A stretch of 64,000 nt of DNA, taken from Streptomyces sp. NK08204. GTDB taxonomy: Bacteria; Actinomycetota; Actinomycetes; Streptomycetales; Streptomycetaceae. The stretch spans positions 620,001 through 684,000 of the forward strand of contig NZ_JAINVF010000001.1 in NCBI RefSeq assembly GCF_020400585.1, given 5' to 3'. A model generated the notes under the pieces. It was given only the letters and a program-made list of their open reading frames with translations. It was not told the DNA's origin and searched no databases. This document shows positions 1 to 18,287 of this stretch, in pieces (within the stretch, counting starts at the first letter, position 1; each line of letters opens with the position of its first letter). The translations under genes were made by a program, and so were the position numbers.

Positions 1-8342
<8,342 letters not shown>

Positions 8343-8346
<4 letters not shown>

Positions 8347-8474
8347 GCGCCAGTCTCCTGATCGTTGGTCTCGGCGGCGGACTCCGCGGCGAGGAGTTCC
8401 CGCAGTTGTGCTTGTGCGCGTCGGACGGGGCCGCGGTGGGGCGGCGGGTGGTCGAAGAACCCCGGACGGGGCGG
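8343..8474 (-). pseudogene. In-frame carrier/docking-like tail after the SDR stop
   Basis: The reading frame of the SDR gene stays open for 43 codons after its TGA, ending at a TGA that overlaps the NRPS start (ATGA). The translation contains [12 protein letters not shown] and then [16 protein letters not shown]. This resembles the end of a carrier domain ([10 protein letters not shown] in the upstream PKS) followed by that PKS's C-terminal tail ([13 protein letters not shown]). No start codon with a ribosome site is visible, so it is probably not translated on its own. It may be a scar left when the SDR gene was inserted or a carrier domain deleted. The similarity is by eye and short. Confidence 0.4.
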
Positions 8475-9221
8475 TCAGCCGGCCATGCCGCCGTCGATCC
8501 GGAAGGTGCTGCCGGTGATGTAGCCGGCGCGGTCGGACACCAGGAAGGAGACGAGGTCGGCGACCTCCTCCGGGCGGCCGAACCGGCCGAGCGCGATACG
8601 CCGGGCGAAGTCGTCCTGCAGGTCCTTCGGAAGGCTGAGCACCGGATCGGTGGTGATGAAGCCGGGCGCCACCACGTTCGCTCGGATCCCGTACCTGCCC
8701 ACCTCGCGCGCCAGCGAGGTGGTGAAGCCGATGATCCCGGCCTTGGATGCGGCGTAGTTGGTCTGTCCGGCGTTGCCGTGGATACCGGCGACCGAGGACA
8801 GGGTGACGATCGCGCCACGGCGGCGTCGGACCATGCCTTCGATGACGGAGCGGCAGACGTGGTAGACACCGTCGAGGTTGGTGCGCAGCACGTCGTGCCA
8901 GTCCTCGTCCTCCATCGCGATCAGCGGGTTGTCCCGCAGCACCGCGGCCGAGGCGACCACCACGTCGAGCGGGCCGAGCGTGTCCTCGGCCTCCTCGACG
9001 AACGAGTCCACGGCGGCCGGGTCGCTGACGTCGGCGCGGCGGACGCAGGTGCGGCGGCCGAGCCCGGCGATCTCCTTGTCCAGCTCCCGGGCGGCGTCCT
9101 CGGAGGACGCGTAGCACATCGCGATGTCGAAGCCGTCCTGCGCCAGCCGCAGGGCGATCGCCCGGCCGATGCCCCGGGTGCCGCCGGAGACCAGCGCCAC
9201 CGGGGCCTGCGTTCGGTTCAT
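8475..9221 (-). CDS. SDR ketoreductase (FabG-like)
   Basis: A 248-residue short-chain dehydrogenase/reductase of the 3-oxoacyl-ACP reductase type. The N-terminal cofactor motif is GGTRGIG (about residues 14-20), NNAG is replaced by ASAA, and the catalytic Ser is in LSSVAG with Tyr-Lys in YAASK. It ends in the family's usual DGGM. It presumably uses NADPH to reduce a carrier-bound beta-keto group. The ATG at 9221 overlaps the stop of the PKS upstream (ATGA), so the two are translationally coupled and the SDR belongs to the assembly-line operon. One assembly-line module (18284-21616) lacks a KR, so a trans-acting role is plausible but not shown. It could instead modify a building block or a late intermediate. 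Confidence 0.9.
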   Translation of the reverse strand: MNRTQAPVALVSGGTRGIGRAIALRLAQDGFDIAMCYASSEDAARELDKEIAGLGRRTCVRRADVSDPAAVDSFVEEAEDTLGPLDVVVASAAVLRDNPLIAMEDEDWHDVLRTNLDGVYHVCRSVIEGMVRRRRGAIVTLSSVAGIHGNAGQTNYAASKAGIIGFTTSLAREVGRYGIRANVVAPGFITTDPVLSLPKDLQDDFARRIALGRFGRPEEVADLVSFLVSDRAGYITGSTFRIDGGMAG

Positions 9222-12200
9222 GACTGCTCTCCCTCGGCGGCCAGCAGGGCGCGCAGCTGGGCTTCCACTTCCTCGTCCGACAGGTCGGACAGCTCGGACA
9301 GGTCGGACGGGCCGGACAGGTCGTCGGCGGAGTCCGGGTCCGGGCCCTGCTCGTCGCGGGCGAGGACCTCGATGACGTCCTCGGGATCCTGTGCGCGCGG
9401 TCCGGCGGTCAGCAGGGTGACGGTGTGCGCGACGGTGGGGTTGTCGAAGAAGGCCCGCAGCTCCAGTTCGACGCCGAGCAGGCTCTTGATCCGGGTGCCG
9501 ATCTGGACCGCGGCCAGCGAGTGGCCACCCAGGGCGAAGAAGTCGTCGTCGACGCCGACCCGTTCCAGGCCGAGGATGTCGCACCAGATGCCGGCGACGG
9601 CCTGTTCCCGCTCGGTGCGCGGCGCGACGAAGGGGGTGGCCAGGTCGGGGCGCGGGTGGACGCCGCCGGGTGCGGCGAACTGCTCCATCTCCCGGGCCAG
9701 CAGCTCGGGCGTCAGCGAGCGGGCCAGGTCGCGCAGTTCGGCCATGTCGCGGTGGCAGACCAGCAGGTGACCGGGCAGGTCCGAGGCGGCCAGGATGCGG
9801 GCGAAGGCGTCCTGGCCCTGCTCCTCGCTGATGCCCTCGCCGAGGGCGCTCAGCACTCCGCCGGCGGCGTCGGGGGTGCCGGAACCGGTCTCGGCGGGCG
9901 GCGCGGCAGAGCGGGCGATCTGGTCGCGCAGGCCTTCGAGGTCGTTGATCCGCTTGATCGTGAAGTCCGTGATCTCGACGAGCACCCGGCCCTCGGGGTC
10001 GAGGACCTCCAGGTCGCAGGTCATGGTCTCGCCCGTGGCGTCGGTGGACTCCTTCAGCCGTGCGAGGCAGTGGATGGTGGGGGTCAGGCCGTGGTGGACG
10101 CGCAGGCTTCGGTAGCTGAACGGCAGGTAGTACGTGTCGGTGGCGTAGACCCGGGCGGTTCCGCCGACGGCGTCCAGCAGCGCGGGGTGCAGCAGGTAGT
10201 CGTCGAGGTCGGCTGCGTGCTCGGGACCGAGTCCGAGGGTGGCGAACAGCCGGTTCGGTCCGACCTCGATCCGGTGCATGCAGTCCCAGCGGGGGCCGAA
10301 GGAGAACTCGATCGGTCCGCCGCGCTGGAACCGGTCCAGCCGCAGGCCCTCCTGGATCGTCTCCGGGGTGTCCAGGACGTGGGTGACGCCGCAGTCGGCG
10401 GCGAGCGCGGTCAGGTCCCGGACGGTGTCGGGACCGCTGTCGTGGAAGGCCAGGGAGCCGAGGGCGTGGTCGGTCCAGGCCGCCGCCCCCGGGGCGCCGG
10501 TGCGGCTGCGCACCGCGAACCGCCACTGGCCGTCGCGTTCCTCGACGGTGGTGAAGACCTCACGGGTCTGCCCGTCGGGGACCACGACCGGGGTGAGGTA
10601 CTGCACGTCGCCGATCTCGATGGTGCGGCCGGCGGCCTGTTCGGCGACGGCGGCCCGCACCAGTTCCAGGTAGGCGGTGCCGGGCACGAGTCCGTGGCCC
10701 ATGATGCGGTGGTCGCCCACGATCCAGTGGTCTTCGGTGCTGAGCGTGGTGGCGTAGGTGCGCGAGCCGGGGCCGGTGTGCACCAGGCGCTGCAGCAGCG
10801 GGTGCCCGGTCGGGGTGCCGGTGGAGCCGGCGCCGAACCGGTCGGTCAGCCCGGCCGCCATGCCGACCTCGCGCCAGGTGTCCCAGCCCACGGCCGTGAC
10901 GGCGGTGCCGCTCACCTGCCGCTTCCACTGGGCGAACGCGTCCAGGAAGGCGTTGGCCGCGGCGTAGTCGCTCTGGCCGGGGCCGCCCAGCAGAGCGGTG
11001 ACGGAGGAGCACAGCAGCAGGAAGTCCAGCCGGTCCTCGCGGCAGACCCGGTCCAGTACGAGGGTGCCGCGGGTCTTGGCGGCGAGCACGTCGTCGGCCT
11101 CGGCGCGGGACTTGGTGAGGATCATGCCCTGAGAGGGCCGGCCGGCGGCGTGGACGACGCCGTGCAGGGCGCCTGCCAGGTCGCGTACCCGCTGGGCGGC
11201 CCGGGCGGTCTGCTCCTCGTCGGTGACGTCGGCCTGCAGGACGAGGACGCGGGCGCCGCGTTCGGCCAGGTGCCGCAGCCGGCGGATGCGGACGCTGACC
11301 GGGTCCTGCCGGTCGTGGCCGGCGAGCCAGTCGTCCCAGGTGTCCTCGGCGGGGAACGGCGAGCGGCCGAGCAGGCCGAGCACCGGCCGGTCCACGGTAC
11401 GCGCGATGTGTTCGGCCATCGCCAGTCCGATGCCGCCCAGGCCGCCGGTGATCAGGTAGCCGCCGCCGTCGCGCAGGCCGGTGCGGTCGGCACCGTCCAG
11501 CGTCACGGCGTCGAAGTCGCGGCGCCACCAGTGCCGGCCGCGCAGCGCGAGTTCGGGTTCGTCCGAGGACGAGGTCAGCGCGGTGTGCAGGGCCTCGACC
11601 AGGCCGTCGTGCGGGGCGTGGGGGTCGGCGCCGGTGATGTCCAGGGCGCGGCAGGCGGTGCCGGGGGTCTCCTGCGGGATCACCGTGCAGGCACCCAGCA
11701 CGGTGGCGTTCTCCGGCTGCAGCGGTTCGTCCCCGGTGACGGCGAACACGCCGCGGCACAGGACGTCGAGGGTCACCCGGCCCTCGGGGCGGGTGTCGGC
11801 GAGGGCCTGGGCGAGAGCGAGCAGGCTGTCGAAGCCGAGCCGCCGTGCGTCCTCCAGCCGCTCTTCGGTCGGCGGGCCGTCGTGCGGTGCGATCGCGGCG
11901 CTCCACAGGTGCACCAGGTGGATCCGCCGCTCCTGCCCGGCCTCCTGTACGGCCGGGGAGCGCAGGACCGCGGCGAGGTGCTCGCGGTCGGCCGGGTCGG
12001 CGGTCCACCCGCCGTCGGTGTCCTCGCCGGGCGTGTCGCCGGCGGTGACCCGGACGACGTGCTCGCCCGCGGCTGTCAGCCGGGCGGCCAGTGCGCGCCC
12101 GAGGGGCAGTTCGGCACCGAGCAGCACCCAGACGGCCGAGGGGGCGGCGGCGTCCGGCTGCGGTGTGAACGGCAGGCGTTTCCAGCCGGGGCTGGAGAAC

Positions 12201-14947
12201 CAGTCGGCCGGGGAGGCCGCCGCGGGTGCCTTCGCGCGGTCCGTGGTCCGGCGGTCGGGCTCCACCCAGAAGCGGCGCCGCTGGAAGGCGTAGCCGGGCA
12301 GTCGCACCGGGTGGTGGTGCTCGCCGGCGTGGAAGGCCGCCCAGTCCACCGCGGCCCCCGCACTCCACATGGCGCCCAGGCCGGCCAGCAGCAGCCTGCT
12401 CTCGCCGGTGCGGTCGCCGGGGTGCGGCAGCGACCCGGCGACGGTCCGGCCGGATGTCCAGGAGCGGTGGGCGCGGACGAAGTTGGCGAGGGTCTGTCCG
12501 GGGCCGACCTCCAGGGGCACCAGGGCCGGGTCGGCGAACAGGACGTCGAGGGCGTCGCGGAACCGGACCGGCTCGCGCAGCTGGGCGCCCCAGTACTCGG
12601 GGCTGGTGGCCTGCTCGTCGGTGATCCAGGTGCCGGTGACGTTGGACAGGAACGGGATCTCGGGGGCTCGCAGGGTGGCCTTGCGTACCTCGTCGACGAA
12701 GGGCTCGACGGCGCCGGCCATGTCGGGAGAGTGGAAGGCGTGCGAGGTGTGCAGCCGGCGACAGGCGACGGAGGCGGCCTGCAGCCGTGCCTCCAGACCG
12801 TCGATCGCCTGCTCGCTGCCGGAGACCACGGTCAGGGCGGTGGAGTTGACGGCCGCGACCGACAGTCCCTCCTCCAGCCACCCGGCGGTCTCCGCCTCGG
12901 GCAGGAAGACGGTGAGCATGGCGCCCTCCGGCATCTCCTGCACCAGACGGCCGCGGGCGGCGACCAGGCGTGCCGCGTCCGGCAGGGAGAACACCCCGGC
13001 CACGGTGGCGGCGACGAACTCGCCGATGCTGTGCCCCGCCATGGCCTGCGGGGCCACGCCCCAGGAGGACCACAGCCGGGCGAGGGCGTACTCGACGCTG
13101 AAGAGCGCCGCCTGGGCGAACTCGGTGCGGGTGAGCCGGGCAGTGGCCTCGGCGTCGCCGTCGGGGGCGAAGACCAGGTCGCGCAGGTCGTGGCCCAGGT
13201 GCTCGGCGAACAGCTCGGCGCACCGGTCGAACTCCACGGCGAACACCGTCTCGTGGGCGTACAGTTCGCGGCCCATGCCGACGTACTGGGCGCCCTGGCC
13301 GGGGAACAGGAAGGCGACCGGGGCCCGCTCGGCGCAGGCCTGCGCGGGGGCGGCCTGGGCGAGGTCGCGCAGCGCCGTCACGGCGTCCTCGACGCCCCGG
13401 CAGACCACGGTGGCGCGGTGGTCGAAGGCATGCCGGCGGCAGGCCAGGGTGTAGGCGGCGGCGTCGAGGTCGGTGTCCGGGTGGCGCTGGAGGTGCTCGG
13501 CCAGGCTCCGCGCGTTGTCGGCCAGCGCCTGGGGGGTCTTCCCCGACAGCGTCAGCAGCCGCAGCGCACGGCCAGGTTCCGGGACGTCCGTGGTGGGGGC
13601 CGGTGCCTCTTCCAGCAGGACGTGCACGTTGGTGCCGCCGATGCCGAAGGAGCTGACTCCGGCCCGGCGCGGTTCGTCCGTGCGGGGCCACGGGCGCAGT
13701 TCGGTGTTGACGTAGAACGGGCTGGTGTCCAGGGCGAGGTCGGGGTTCGGCCGGTCGCAGTGCAGGGTCGGCGGGATGGCCTGGTGCTTGAGGGCGAGGG
13801 CGGCCTTGATCAGGCCGGTGACGCCGGCCGCGGCGTCCAGGTGGCCGACGTTGCTCTTCACCGAGCCGATCGCGCAGTAGCCCTGGTCGTCGGTGCCGTC
13901 CCGGAAGGCCCGGGTGAGGGCGGCGATCTCGATGGGGTCGCCGAGCGGGGTGCCCGTGCCGTGGGTCTCGACGTAGCCGACGGTGGCCGGGTCGATGTCG
14001 GCCAGGGCCAGCGCCTCGGCGATGACCTCGGTCTGGCCGTCGACGCTGGGCGCGGTGTAACCGGCCTTCAGCGAGCCGTCGTTGTTGACGGCGGTGGCCA
14101 GGATGACGGCGTCGATGCTGTCGCTGCCGTCTCGGGCGTCGGCGAGGCGGCGCAGCACCACCACGCCGACGCCGTTGCCGGCGACGGTTCCGGACGCGTC
14201 GGCGTCGAAGGCGCGGCAGTGCCCGTCGGGCGACAGGATGCCGCCGGGCTCGTGCACGTAGCCGCTGCGCAGCGGCGCGGAGACCGACACGCCGCCGGCC
14301 AGGGCGATGTCGCACTCGCCGTTGAGCAGGCTCTGGCAGGCCAGGTGCACGGCGGTCAGCGAGGTGGAGCAGGCGGTCTGGACGGTGACGCTGGGACCCT
14401 TGAGGTCGAGCTTGTACGAGGTCCGGGTGGCCAGGAAGTCCTTGTCGCCGCTGAGCAGGACCTGGTACATGCCGGCCTTGTCCAGGACCGGCTGGTTGTT
14501 CATCAGGTTGAACAGCAGGTACGAGTTGAATCCGGCCCCGGCGAAGACACCGATGCGGCCGTCGAAGCGGTGGGGGTCGACGCCGGCCGACTCCAGGGCC
14601 TGCCAGGCGCATTCGAGGAAGACCCGGTGCTGCGGGTCCATGATCTCCGCCTCGCGGGGGCTGTAGCCGAAGAAGCCCTCGTCGAACAGGTCGGCGTCCT
14701 GCAGGACCCCCTTGGCCTTGACGTAGTCGTCGCGCTCCAGCAGCGTCGGGTCCACGCCGTCGGCGACGAGTTCGCCGTCGGTGAAGGTGGTGATGCCCTC
14801 CCGGCCCTGTTCGAGGTGGGACCAGAACGTCTCGATGTCGGGGGAGCCGGGGAAGCGGCCGGCCATGCCGATGACGGCTATGCGGTCGAGGTCCCGGTCC
14901 CCGCCCCGCTCCTGCTCTGGTTCCTGGTCGATGCCTGGCTCTGACAC
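9218..14947 (-). CDS. Type I PKS, KS-AT-KR-DH-PCP
   Basis: A 1909-residue polyketide synthase module starting at GTG 14947, four bases after the stop of the serine NRPS. Domains: KS with QTACSTSL (Cys near 192); AT with GHSIGE near 637 and the malonyl-type HAFH near 733; KR with GGLGGIG near 1164 and Tyr in SDYAAAN near 1327; then a dehydratase after the KR with [10 protein letters not shown] near 1414. The terminal carrier is PCP-like (GGHSL near 1808), followed by an acidic, DLS-rich tail that could dock to the next protein. The second DH motif reads [10 protein letters not shown] and lacks the usual Gln/His four residues after Asp, so dehydration is likely but not certain. Acting on a seryl-carrier upstream, the module would add malonate and yield 4-amino-5-hydroxypent-2-enoyl. 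The KR-before-DH order is uncommon in actinobacterial modular PKSs. Confidence 0.95.
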   Translation of the reverse strand: MSEPGIDQEPEQERGGDRDLDRIAVIGMAGRFPGSPDIETFWSHLEQGREGITTFTDGELVADGVDPTLLERDDYVKAKGVLQDADLFDEGFFGYSPREAEIMDPQHRVFLECAWQALESAGVDPHRFDGRIGVFAGAGFNSYLLFNLMNNQPVLDKAGMYQVLLSGDKDFLATRTSYKLDLKGPSVTVQTACSTSLTAVHLACQSLLNGECDIALAGGVSVSAPLRSGYVHEPGGILSPDGHCRAFDADASGTVAGNGVGVVVLRRLADARDGSDSIDAVILATAVNNDGSLKAGYTAPSVDGQTEVIAEALALADIDPATVGYVETHGTGTPLGDPIEIAALTRAFRDGTDDQGYCAIGSVKSNVGHLDAAAGVTGLIKAALALKHQAIPPTLHCDRPNPDLALDTSPFYVNTELRPWPRTDEPRRAGVSSFGIGGTNVHVLLEEAPAPTTDVPEPGRALRLLTLSGKTPQALADNARSLAEHLQRHPDTDLDAAAYTLACRRHAFDHRATVVCRGVEDAVTALRDLAQAAPAQACAERAPVAFLFPGQGAQYVGMGRELYAHETVFAVEFDRCAELFAEHLGHDLRDLVFAPDGDAEATARLTRTEFAQAALFSVEYALARLWSSWGVAPQAMAGHSIGEFVAATVAGVFSLPDAARLVAARGRLVQEMPEGAMLTVFLPEAETAGWLEEGLSVAAVNSTALTVVSGSEQAIDGLEARLQAASVACRRLHTSHAFHSPDMAGAVEPFVDEVRKATLRAPEIPFLSNVTGTWITDEQATSPEYWGAQLREPVRFRDALDVLFADPALVPLEVGPGQTLANFVRAHRSWTSGRTVAGSLPHPGDRTGESRLLLAGLGAMWSAGAAVDWAAFHAGEHHHPVRLPGYAFQRRRFWVEPDRRTTDRAKAPAAASPADWFSSPGWKRLPFTPQPDAAAPSAVWVLLGAELPLGRALAARLTAAGEHVVRVTAGDTPGEDTDGGWTADPADREHLAAVLRSPAVQEAGQERRIHLVHLWSAAIAPHDGPPTEERLEDARRLGFDSLLALAQALADTRPEGRVTLDVLCRGVFAVTGDEPLQPENATVLGACTVIPQETPGTACRALDITGADPHAPHDGLVEALHTALTSSSDEPELALRGRHWWRRDFDAVTLDGADRTGLRDGGGYLITGGLGGIGLAMAEHIARTVDRPVLGLLGRSPFPAEDTWDDWLAGHDRQDPVSVRIRRLRHLAERGARVLVLQADVTDEEQTARAAQRVRDLAGALHGVVHAAGRPSQGMILTKSRAEADDVLAAKTRGTLVLDRVCREDRLDFLLLCSSVTALLGGPGQSDYAAANAFLDAFAQWKRQVSGTAVTAVGWDTWREVGMAAGLTDRFGAGSTGTPTGHPLLQRLVHTGPGSRTYATTLSTEDHWIVGDHRIMGHGLVPGTAYLELVRAAVAEQAAGRTIEIGDVQYLTPVVVPDGQTREVFTTVEERDGQWRFAVRSRTGAPGAAAWTDHALGSLAFHDSGPDTVRDLTALAADCGVTHVLDTPETIQEGLRLDRFQRGGPIEFSFGPRWDCMHRIEVGPNRLFATLGLGPEHAADLDDYLLHPALLDAVGGTARVYATDTYYLPFSYRSLRVHHGLTPTIHCLARLKESTDATGETMTCDLEVLDPEGRVLVEITDFTIKRINDLEGLRDQIARSAAPPAETGSGTPDAAGGVLSALGEGISEEQGQDAFARILAASDLPGHLLVCHRDMAELRDLARSLTPELLAREMEQFAAPGGVHPRPDLATPFVAPRTEREQAVAGIWCDILGLERVGVDDDFFALGGHSLAAVQIGTRIKSLLGVELELRAFFDNPTVAHTVTLLTAGPRAQDPEDVIEVLARDEQGPDPDSADDLSGPSDLSELSDLSDEEVEAQLRALLAAEGEQS
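9278..9322. repeat. Five 9-bp tandem units in PKS tail
   Basis: Five consecutive 9-base units close to GGACAGGTC (two vary) encode the D-L-S-rich linker at the C-terminus of the KS-AT-KR-DH module. The repeat keeps frame, so copy-number change would lengthen or shorten the docking linker by three residues. Confidence 0.7.
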
Positions 14948-14951
14948 GTGC

Positions 14952-17900
14952 TCACCTGTCCTCGCGGGAAAGAGCCCGACGTTCGGCCGCCTGCTGCCGC
15001 CGGTTTCGGGACTGACGACGGTTCTCGGCGCGCTCGCGGGCGCCGCTGGGGGATCCGGCCTCCGTGGCCTGGGTCCTGCCGAGGTACTCGGCCAGCGATC
15101 CGATCGTGGGGTGCTGGAAGAGCTCGACCATGGTCAGCTCGTGGCCGAGGGAGGCGGCGAGGACGGTCCGGAACTCGGCCATGAGCAGCGAGTGCCCGCC
15201 GAGGTCGAAGAAGTTGTCGCGGGTGCCCACCCGTTCCACGCCGAGCAGGTCGCGCCAGATCTCGGCGAGGGCGTGCTCCGTCCTGTCGCGCGGCGCGACG
15301 AACCGGGTCTCGAGGTCGGCGCGGGCGGTCTGGGGCGCCGGCAGGGCCTTGCGGTCGGTCTTGCCGCTGGGGGTCAGCGGAAGGCGCTCCAGGACGGTGA
15401 AGGTGGCCGGCACCATGTAGTCGGGCAGCCGCCGCCGCAGATGGGCGGCGAGGTCACCGGCCGACGGCGCGGTGCCGGCGGCACAGGTGACGTACGCCGC
15501 GAGCCGGACGTCGCCGGGCGCGTGCTCGTGGGCGACCACCACGGCCTCCCGGACCGCCTCGTGCGTGATGAGCACGGCTTCGATCTCACCGAGTTCGATG
15601 CGCAGTCCGCGCAGCTTGATCTGGTGGTCGAGGCGGCCGAGGAACTCCAGGGCGCCGTCGGGACGGTGGCGTACCAGGTCGCCGGTGCGGTAGAGGCGCC
15701 CGCCTGGCACGAAGGGGTCGTCGATGAACCGCTCGGCGGTCAGGTCGGGGCGGTTCAGGTAGCCGCGGGCCAGTCCCCGCCCGCCGATGTGGAGTTCGCC
15801 GGGCACGCCGACGGGCACGGGGCGCAGCCGCTGGTCGAGCACGTACAGCCGGGTGTTGGCGATGGGGCGGCCGATGGGGACGGGCCGCCGGTCGGCGTCG
15901 TCGTGGCGGCAGTGCCAGGAGGTGACGTCGATGGCGGCCTCGGTGGGGCCGTAGAGGTTGTGCAGCTCGGCCCGGGAGCGGGCCAGGAACCGGTCGTGCA
16001 GGTCGCGGGTGAGTTCCTCACCGCTGCAGATGACCCGTCTGAGGCTGGTGCACTTCTCCACCTGTTCGGTCAGGAAGACCTGCAGCATGGAGGGGACGAA
16101 GTGCAGGGTGGTGACGGCCTCGTCCTGGATGGTACGGGCCAGGTAGCCGCTGTCGCGGTGGCCGCCGGGGCGGGCGACGACGAGGGTGGCGCCGGCCATC
16201 AGCGGCCAGAAGAACTCCCACACCGAGACGTCGAAGGAGAACGGGGTCTTCTGCAGCACCCGGTCGGAGGCGTCCAGTCGGTAGGCGTCCTGCATCCACA
16301 GCAGCCGGTTGCGCAGGGCCGCGTGGACGTTCATCACACCCTTGGGGCGGCCGGTCGAACCGGAGGTGAAGATGACGTAGGCCAGGTCCTCGCCGTCCAC
16401 GGTGACGCCGGGGTCGTCGTCGGCTTCCGCGGCGAGTTCGGCGGCGAGGTCGTCGACGTCGAGCACCGGGCAGTCGAGCGGGGGCAGCCGGTCGGCCGCC
16501 GGGCCGTGGGTGAGGACCACCGGCGGCCGGGCGTCCTCGGCGATGGCCGCCAGGCGCGCGGCCGGCAGGTCGAGGTCGAGCGGCGTGTACGCGCCGCCGG
16601 CCTTGAGGACCGCCAGCAGGCTCACGACCAGGTCGAGGGAGCGTTCCATGGCCACGCCGACGACGACGTTCGGGCCGACGCCGTGGCGGCGCAGCCGGTG
16701 CGCGAGCCGGTTGGCGCGGCGGTTGAGCGCGTCGTAGGTCAGGGACCGGCCGGCGTGGCGGACCGCTTCGGCGTCCGGGTGACGGCGCACCCGTTCCTCG
16801 ATGCGCTGGTGCACCAGGCCGGCCGCGCCCCAGTCCTGCTCCGTGGCGTTCCAGTCGGTGAGGACCAGCTGCCGTTCGGCGTCGTCCAGCAGCTCGAAGT
16901 CGTCCACCAGGGTGTCCGGGCGGGCGGCGGCCTGTTCGGCCAGCCGGCCGAAGCGGGCGGCCAGGCGGACGACGGTGGCATCGTCGAACAGGTCCCGGTC
17001 GTACTCGAACCAGCCGGTGAGCGCGCCACCGCTGTCGAACGCCTGCAGTTCCAGGTCGAAGCGGGCGCCTTCGCTGCGGACCGGCAGCCGGCTCAGGTGG
17101 GCTCCGCCCAGCGCCCGGGGCGGCACGGGCTCGCGGCCGTAGCTGAAGCTGATCTGGGCGAGCGGGGGGCGGCTGAGGTCGCGGGCCGGCTTCAGGTCGG
17201 CCACCACGAGTTCGAAGGGCACCTCCTGGTGGGCGTACGCGCCCATGCAGGCGTCCCGGACCCGTTCCAGGACGGTGGTGAACGACGGGTTGCCGCTCAG
17301 GTCCGTCCTGATCGCCATGGTGTTGACGAAGTAGCCGATCAGCGGCTCGATCTCGGCGCGGTCCCGCTGTGCGATGGGCACGCCGACGACGACGTCGTCC
17401 TGTCCGCTGTGGCGGTGCAGCAGGATCTGCAGCACGGCGAGCAGCGCCATGTACGGGGTCGCACCGTGCCGGCCGGCTAGCGTGCTCAGGGCGCGCATCA
17501 GCGGCTCGGGCAGCTCGACGGGAACGGAGCGGCCGTTGAAGCCCTGTACGGCCGGGCGGGGCCGGTCGGTGGGCAGGTCGAGTGCCGAGGGGGCGCCCTG
17601 GAGGCGCTGTCGCCAGTACGCCAGGTCCTCGTCCCAGGCGCCTGCTGCCAGTTGCTGGTGCTGCCAGTCGGAGAAGTCGCCGTACTGGATCTCCAGTTCG
17701 GGCAGCGGCGAGGGCCGGCCGGCGGCGAACGCCTCGTACAGCTCGGACAGTTCGGACAGGAACACCGCGGTGGACCAGCGGTCGGAGACCAGGTGGTGCA
17801 TGGCGGTCACGAGCACCGACTCGTCGGCGCCGGTGCGCAGCAGCCGCACCCGCAGCAGCGGGCCGGTGGCGATGTCGAGCGGCTCGGCCAGTGCCTCGTC

Positions 17901-18287
17901 GATCCACCGCTGGCGGTCGGCGTCGGAGAGGCTCTCGTCGCGCAGATCGATCTCGGGGACGTCCACGGTCATCTCGTGGTGCACGACCTGGACCGGCACG
18001 CCGTCCTCGACGCGGAAGGTGGTGCGCAGCGCCTCGTGGCGCCGCACGATCTCGGCGACGGCGGCGCGCAGCACGGCGGCGTCCAGCGGGCCGAGGACAC
18101 GGGCGGCGCCGGGCACGATGTAGCCGGGGTTGTTCGGCCGGAGCTGCTCCAGGAACCAGGTTCCGCGTTGCAGGACGGACAGGGGGAAGATGTCCTCGGC
18201 CGCGCTCCGCTCGGCCATCAGCTCGTCGAACCGGGCCCGTTGCTCCGGGGACAGGGCGGCCAGCCGCGCCTCGAGGTCGTCGGTCAC
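14952..18287 (-). CDS. NRPS C-A(Ser)-PCP
   Basis: A 1111-residue single-module synthetase. It starts at GTG 18287, overlapping the previous stop (GTGA). The condensation domain (about 15-440) has HHLVSDR near 162, with Arg where Gly is usual after the catalytic Asp. The adenylation domain (about 470-970) has [10 protein letters not shown] near 640 and YGPTEAAID. The hand-read pocket code DVWHISLIDK differs at a single position from the textbook serine code DVWHLSLIDK, so L-serine is a confident prediction. The carrier has GGHSLL near 1028, and an Arg/Gln-rich C-terminal helix (RRQSRNRRQQAAERR) may be a docking element. It would condense Ser with the polyketide made by the two upstream PKS proteins, then pass the chain to the KS-AT-KR-DH module. 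Confidence 0.96.
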   Translation of the reverse strand: MTDDLEARLAALSPEQRARFDELMAERSAAEDIFPLSVLQRGTWFLEQLRPNNPGYIVPGAARVLGPLDAAVLRAAVAEIVRRHEALRTTFRVEDGVPVQVVHHEMTVDVPEIDLRDESLSDADRQRWIDEALAEPLDIATGPLLRVRLLRTGADESVLVTAMHHLVSDRWSTAVFLSELSELYEAFAAGRPSPLPELEIQYGDFSDWQHQQLAAGAWDEDLAYWRQRLQGAPSALDLPTDRPRPAVQGFNGRSVPVELPEPLMRALSTLAGRHGATPYMALLAVLQILLHRHSGQDDVVVGVPIAQRDRAEIEPLIGYFVNTMAIRTDLSGNPSFTTVLERVRDACMGAYAHQEVPFELVVADLKPARDLSRPPLAQISFSYGREPVPPRALGGAHLSRLPVRSEGARFDLELQAFDSGGALTGWFEYDRDLFDDATVVRLAARFGRLAEQAAARPDTLVDDFELLDDAERQLVLTDWNATEQDWGAAGLVHQRIEERVRRHPDAEAVRHAGRSLTYDALNRRANRLAHRLRRHGVGPNVVVGVAMERSLDLVVSLLAVLKAGGAYTPLDLDLPAARLAAIAEDARPPVVLTHGPAADRLPPLDCPVLDVDDLAAELAAEADDDPGVTVDGEDLAYVIFTSGSTGRPKGVMNVHAALRNRLLWMQDAYRLDASDRVLQKTPFSFDVSVWEFFWPLMAGATLVVARPGGHRDSGYLARTIQDEAVTTLHFVPSMLQVFLTEQVEKCTSLRRVICSGEELTRDLHDRFLARSRAELHNLYGPTEAAIDVTSWHCRHDDADRRPVPIGRPIANTRLYVLDQRLRPVPVGVPGELHIGGRGLARGYLNRPDLTAERFIDDPFVPGGRLYRTGDLVRHRPDGALEFLGRLDHQIKLRGLRIELGEIEAVLITHEAVREAVVVAHEHAPGDVRLAAYVTCAAGTAPSAGDLAAHLRRRLPDYMVPATFTVLERLPLTPSGKTDRKALPAPQTARADLETRFVAPRDRTEHALAEIWRDLLGVERVGTRDNFFDLGGHSLLMAEFRTVLAASLGHELTMVELFQHPTIGSLAEYLGRTQATEAGSPSGARERAENRRQSRNRRQQAAERRALSREDR

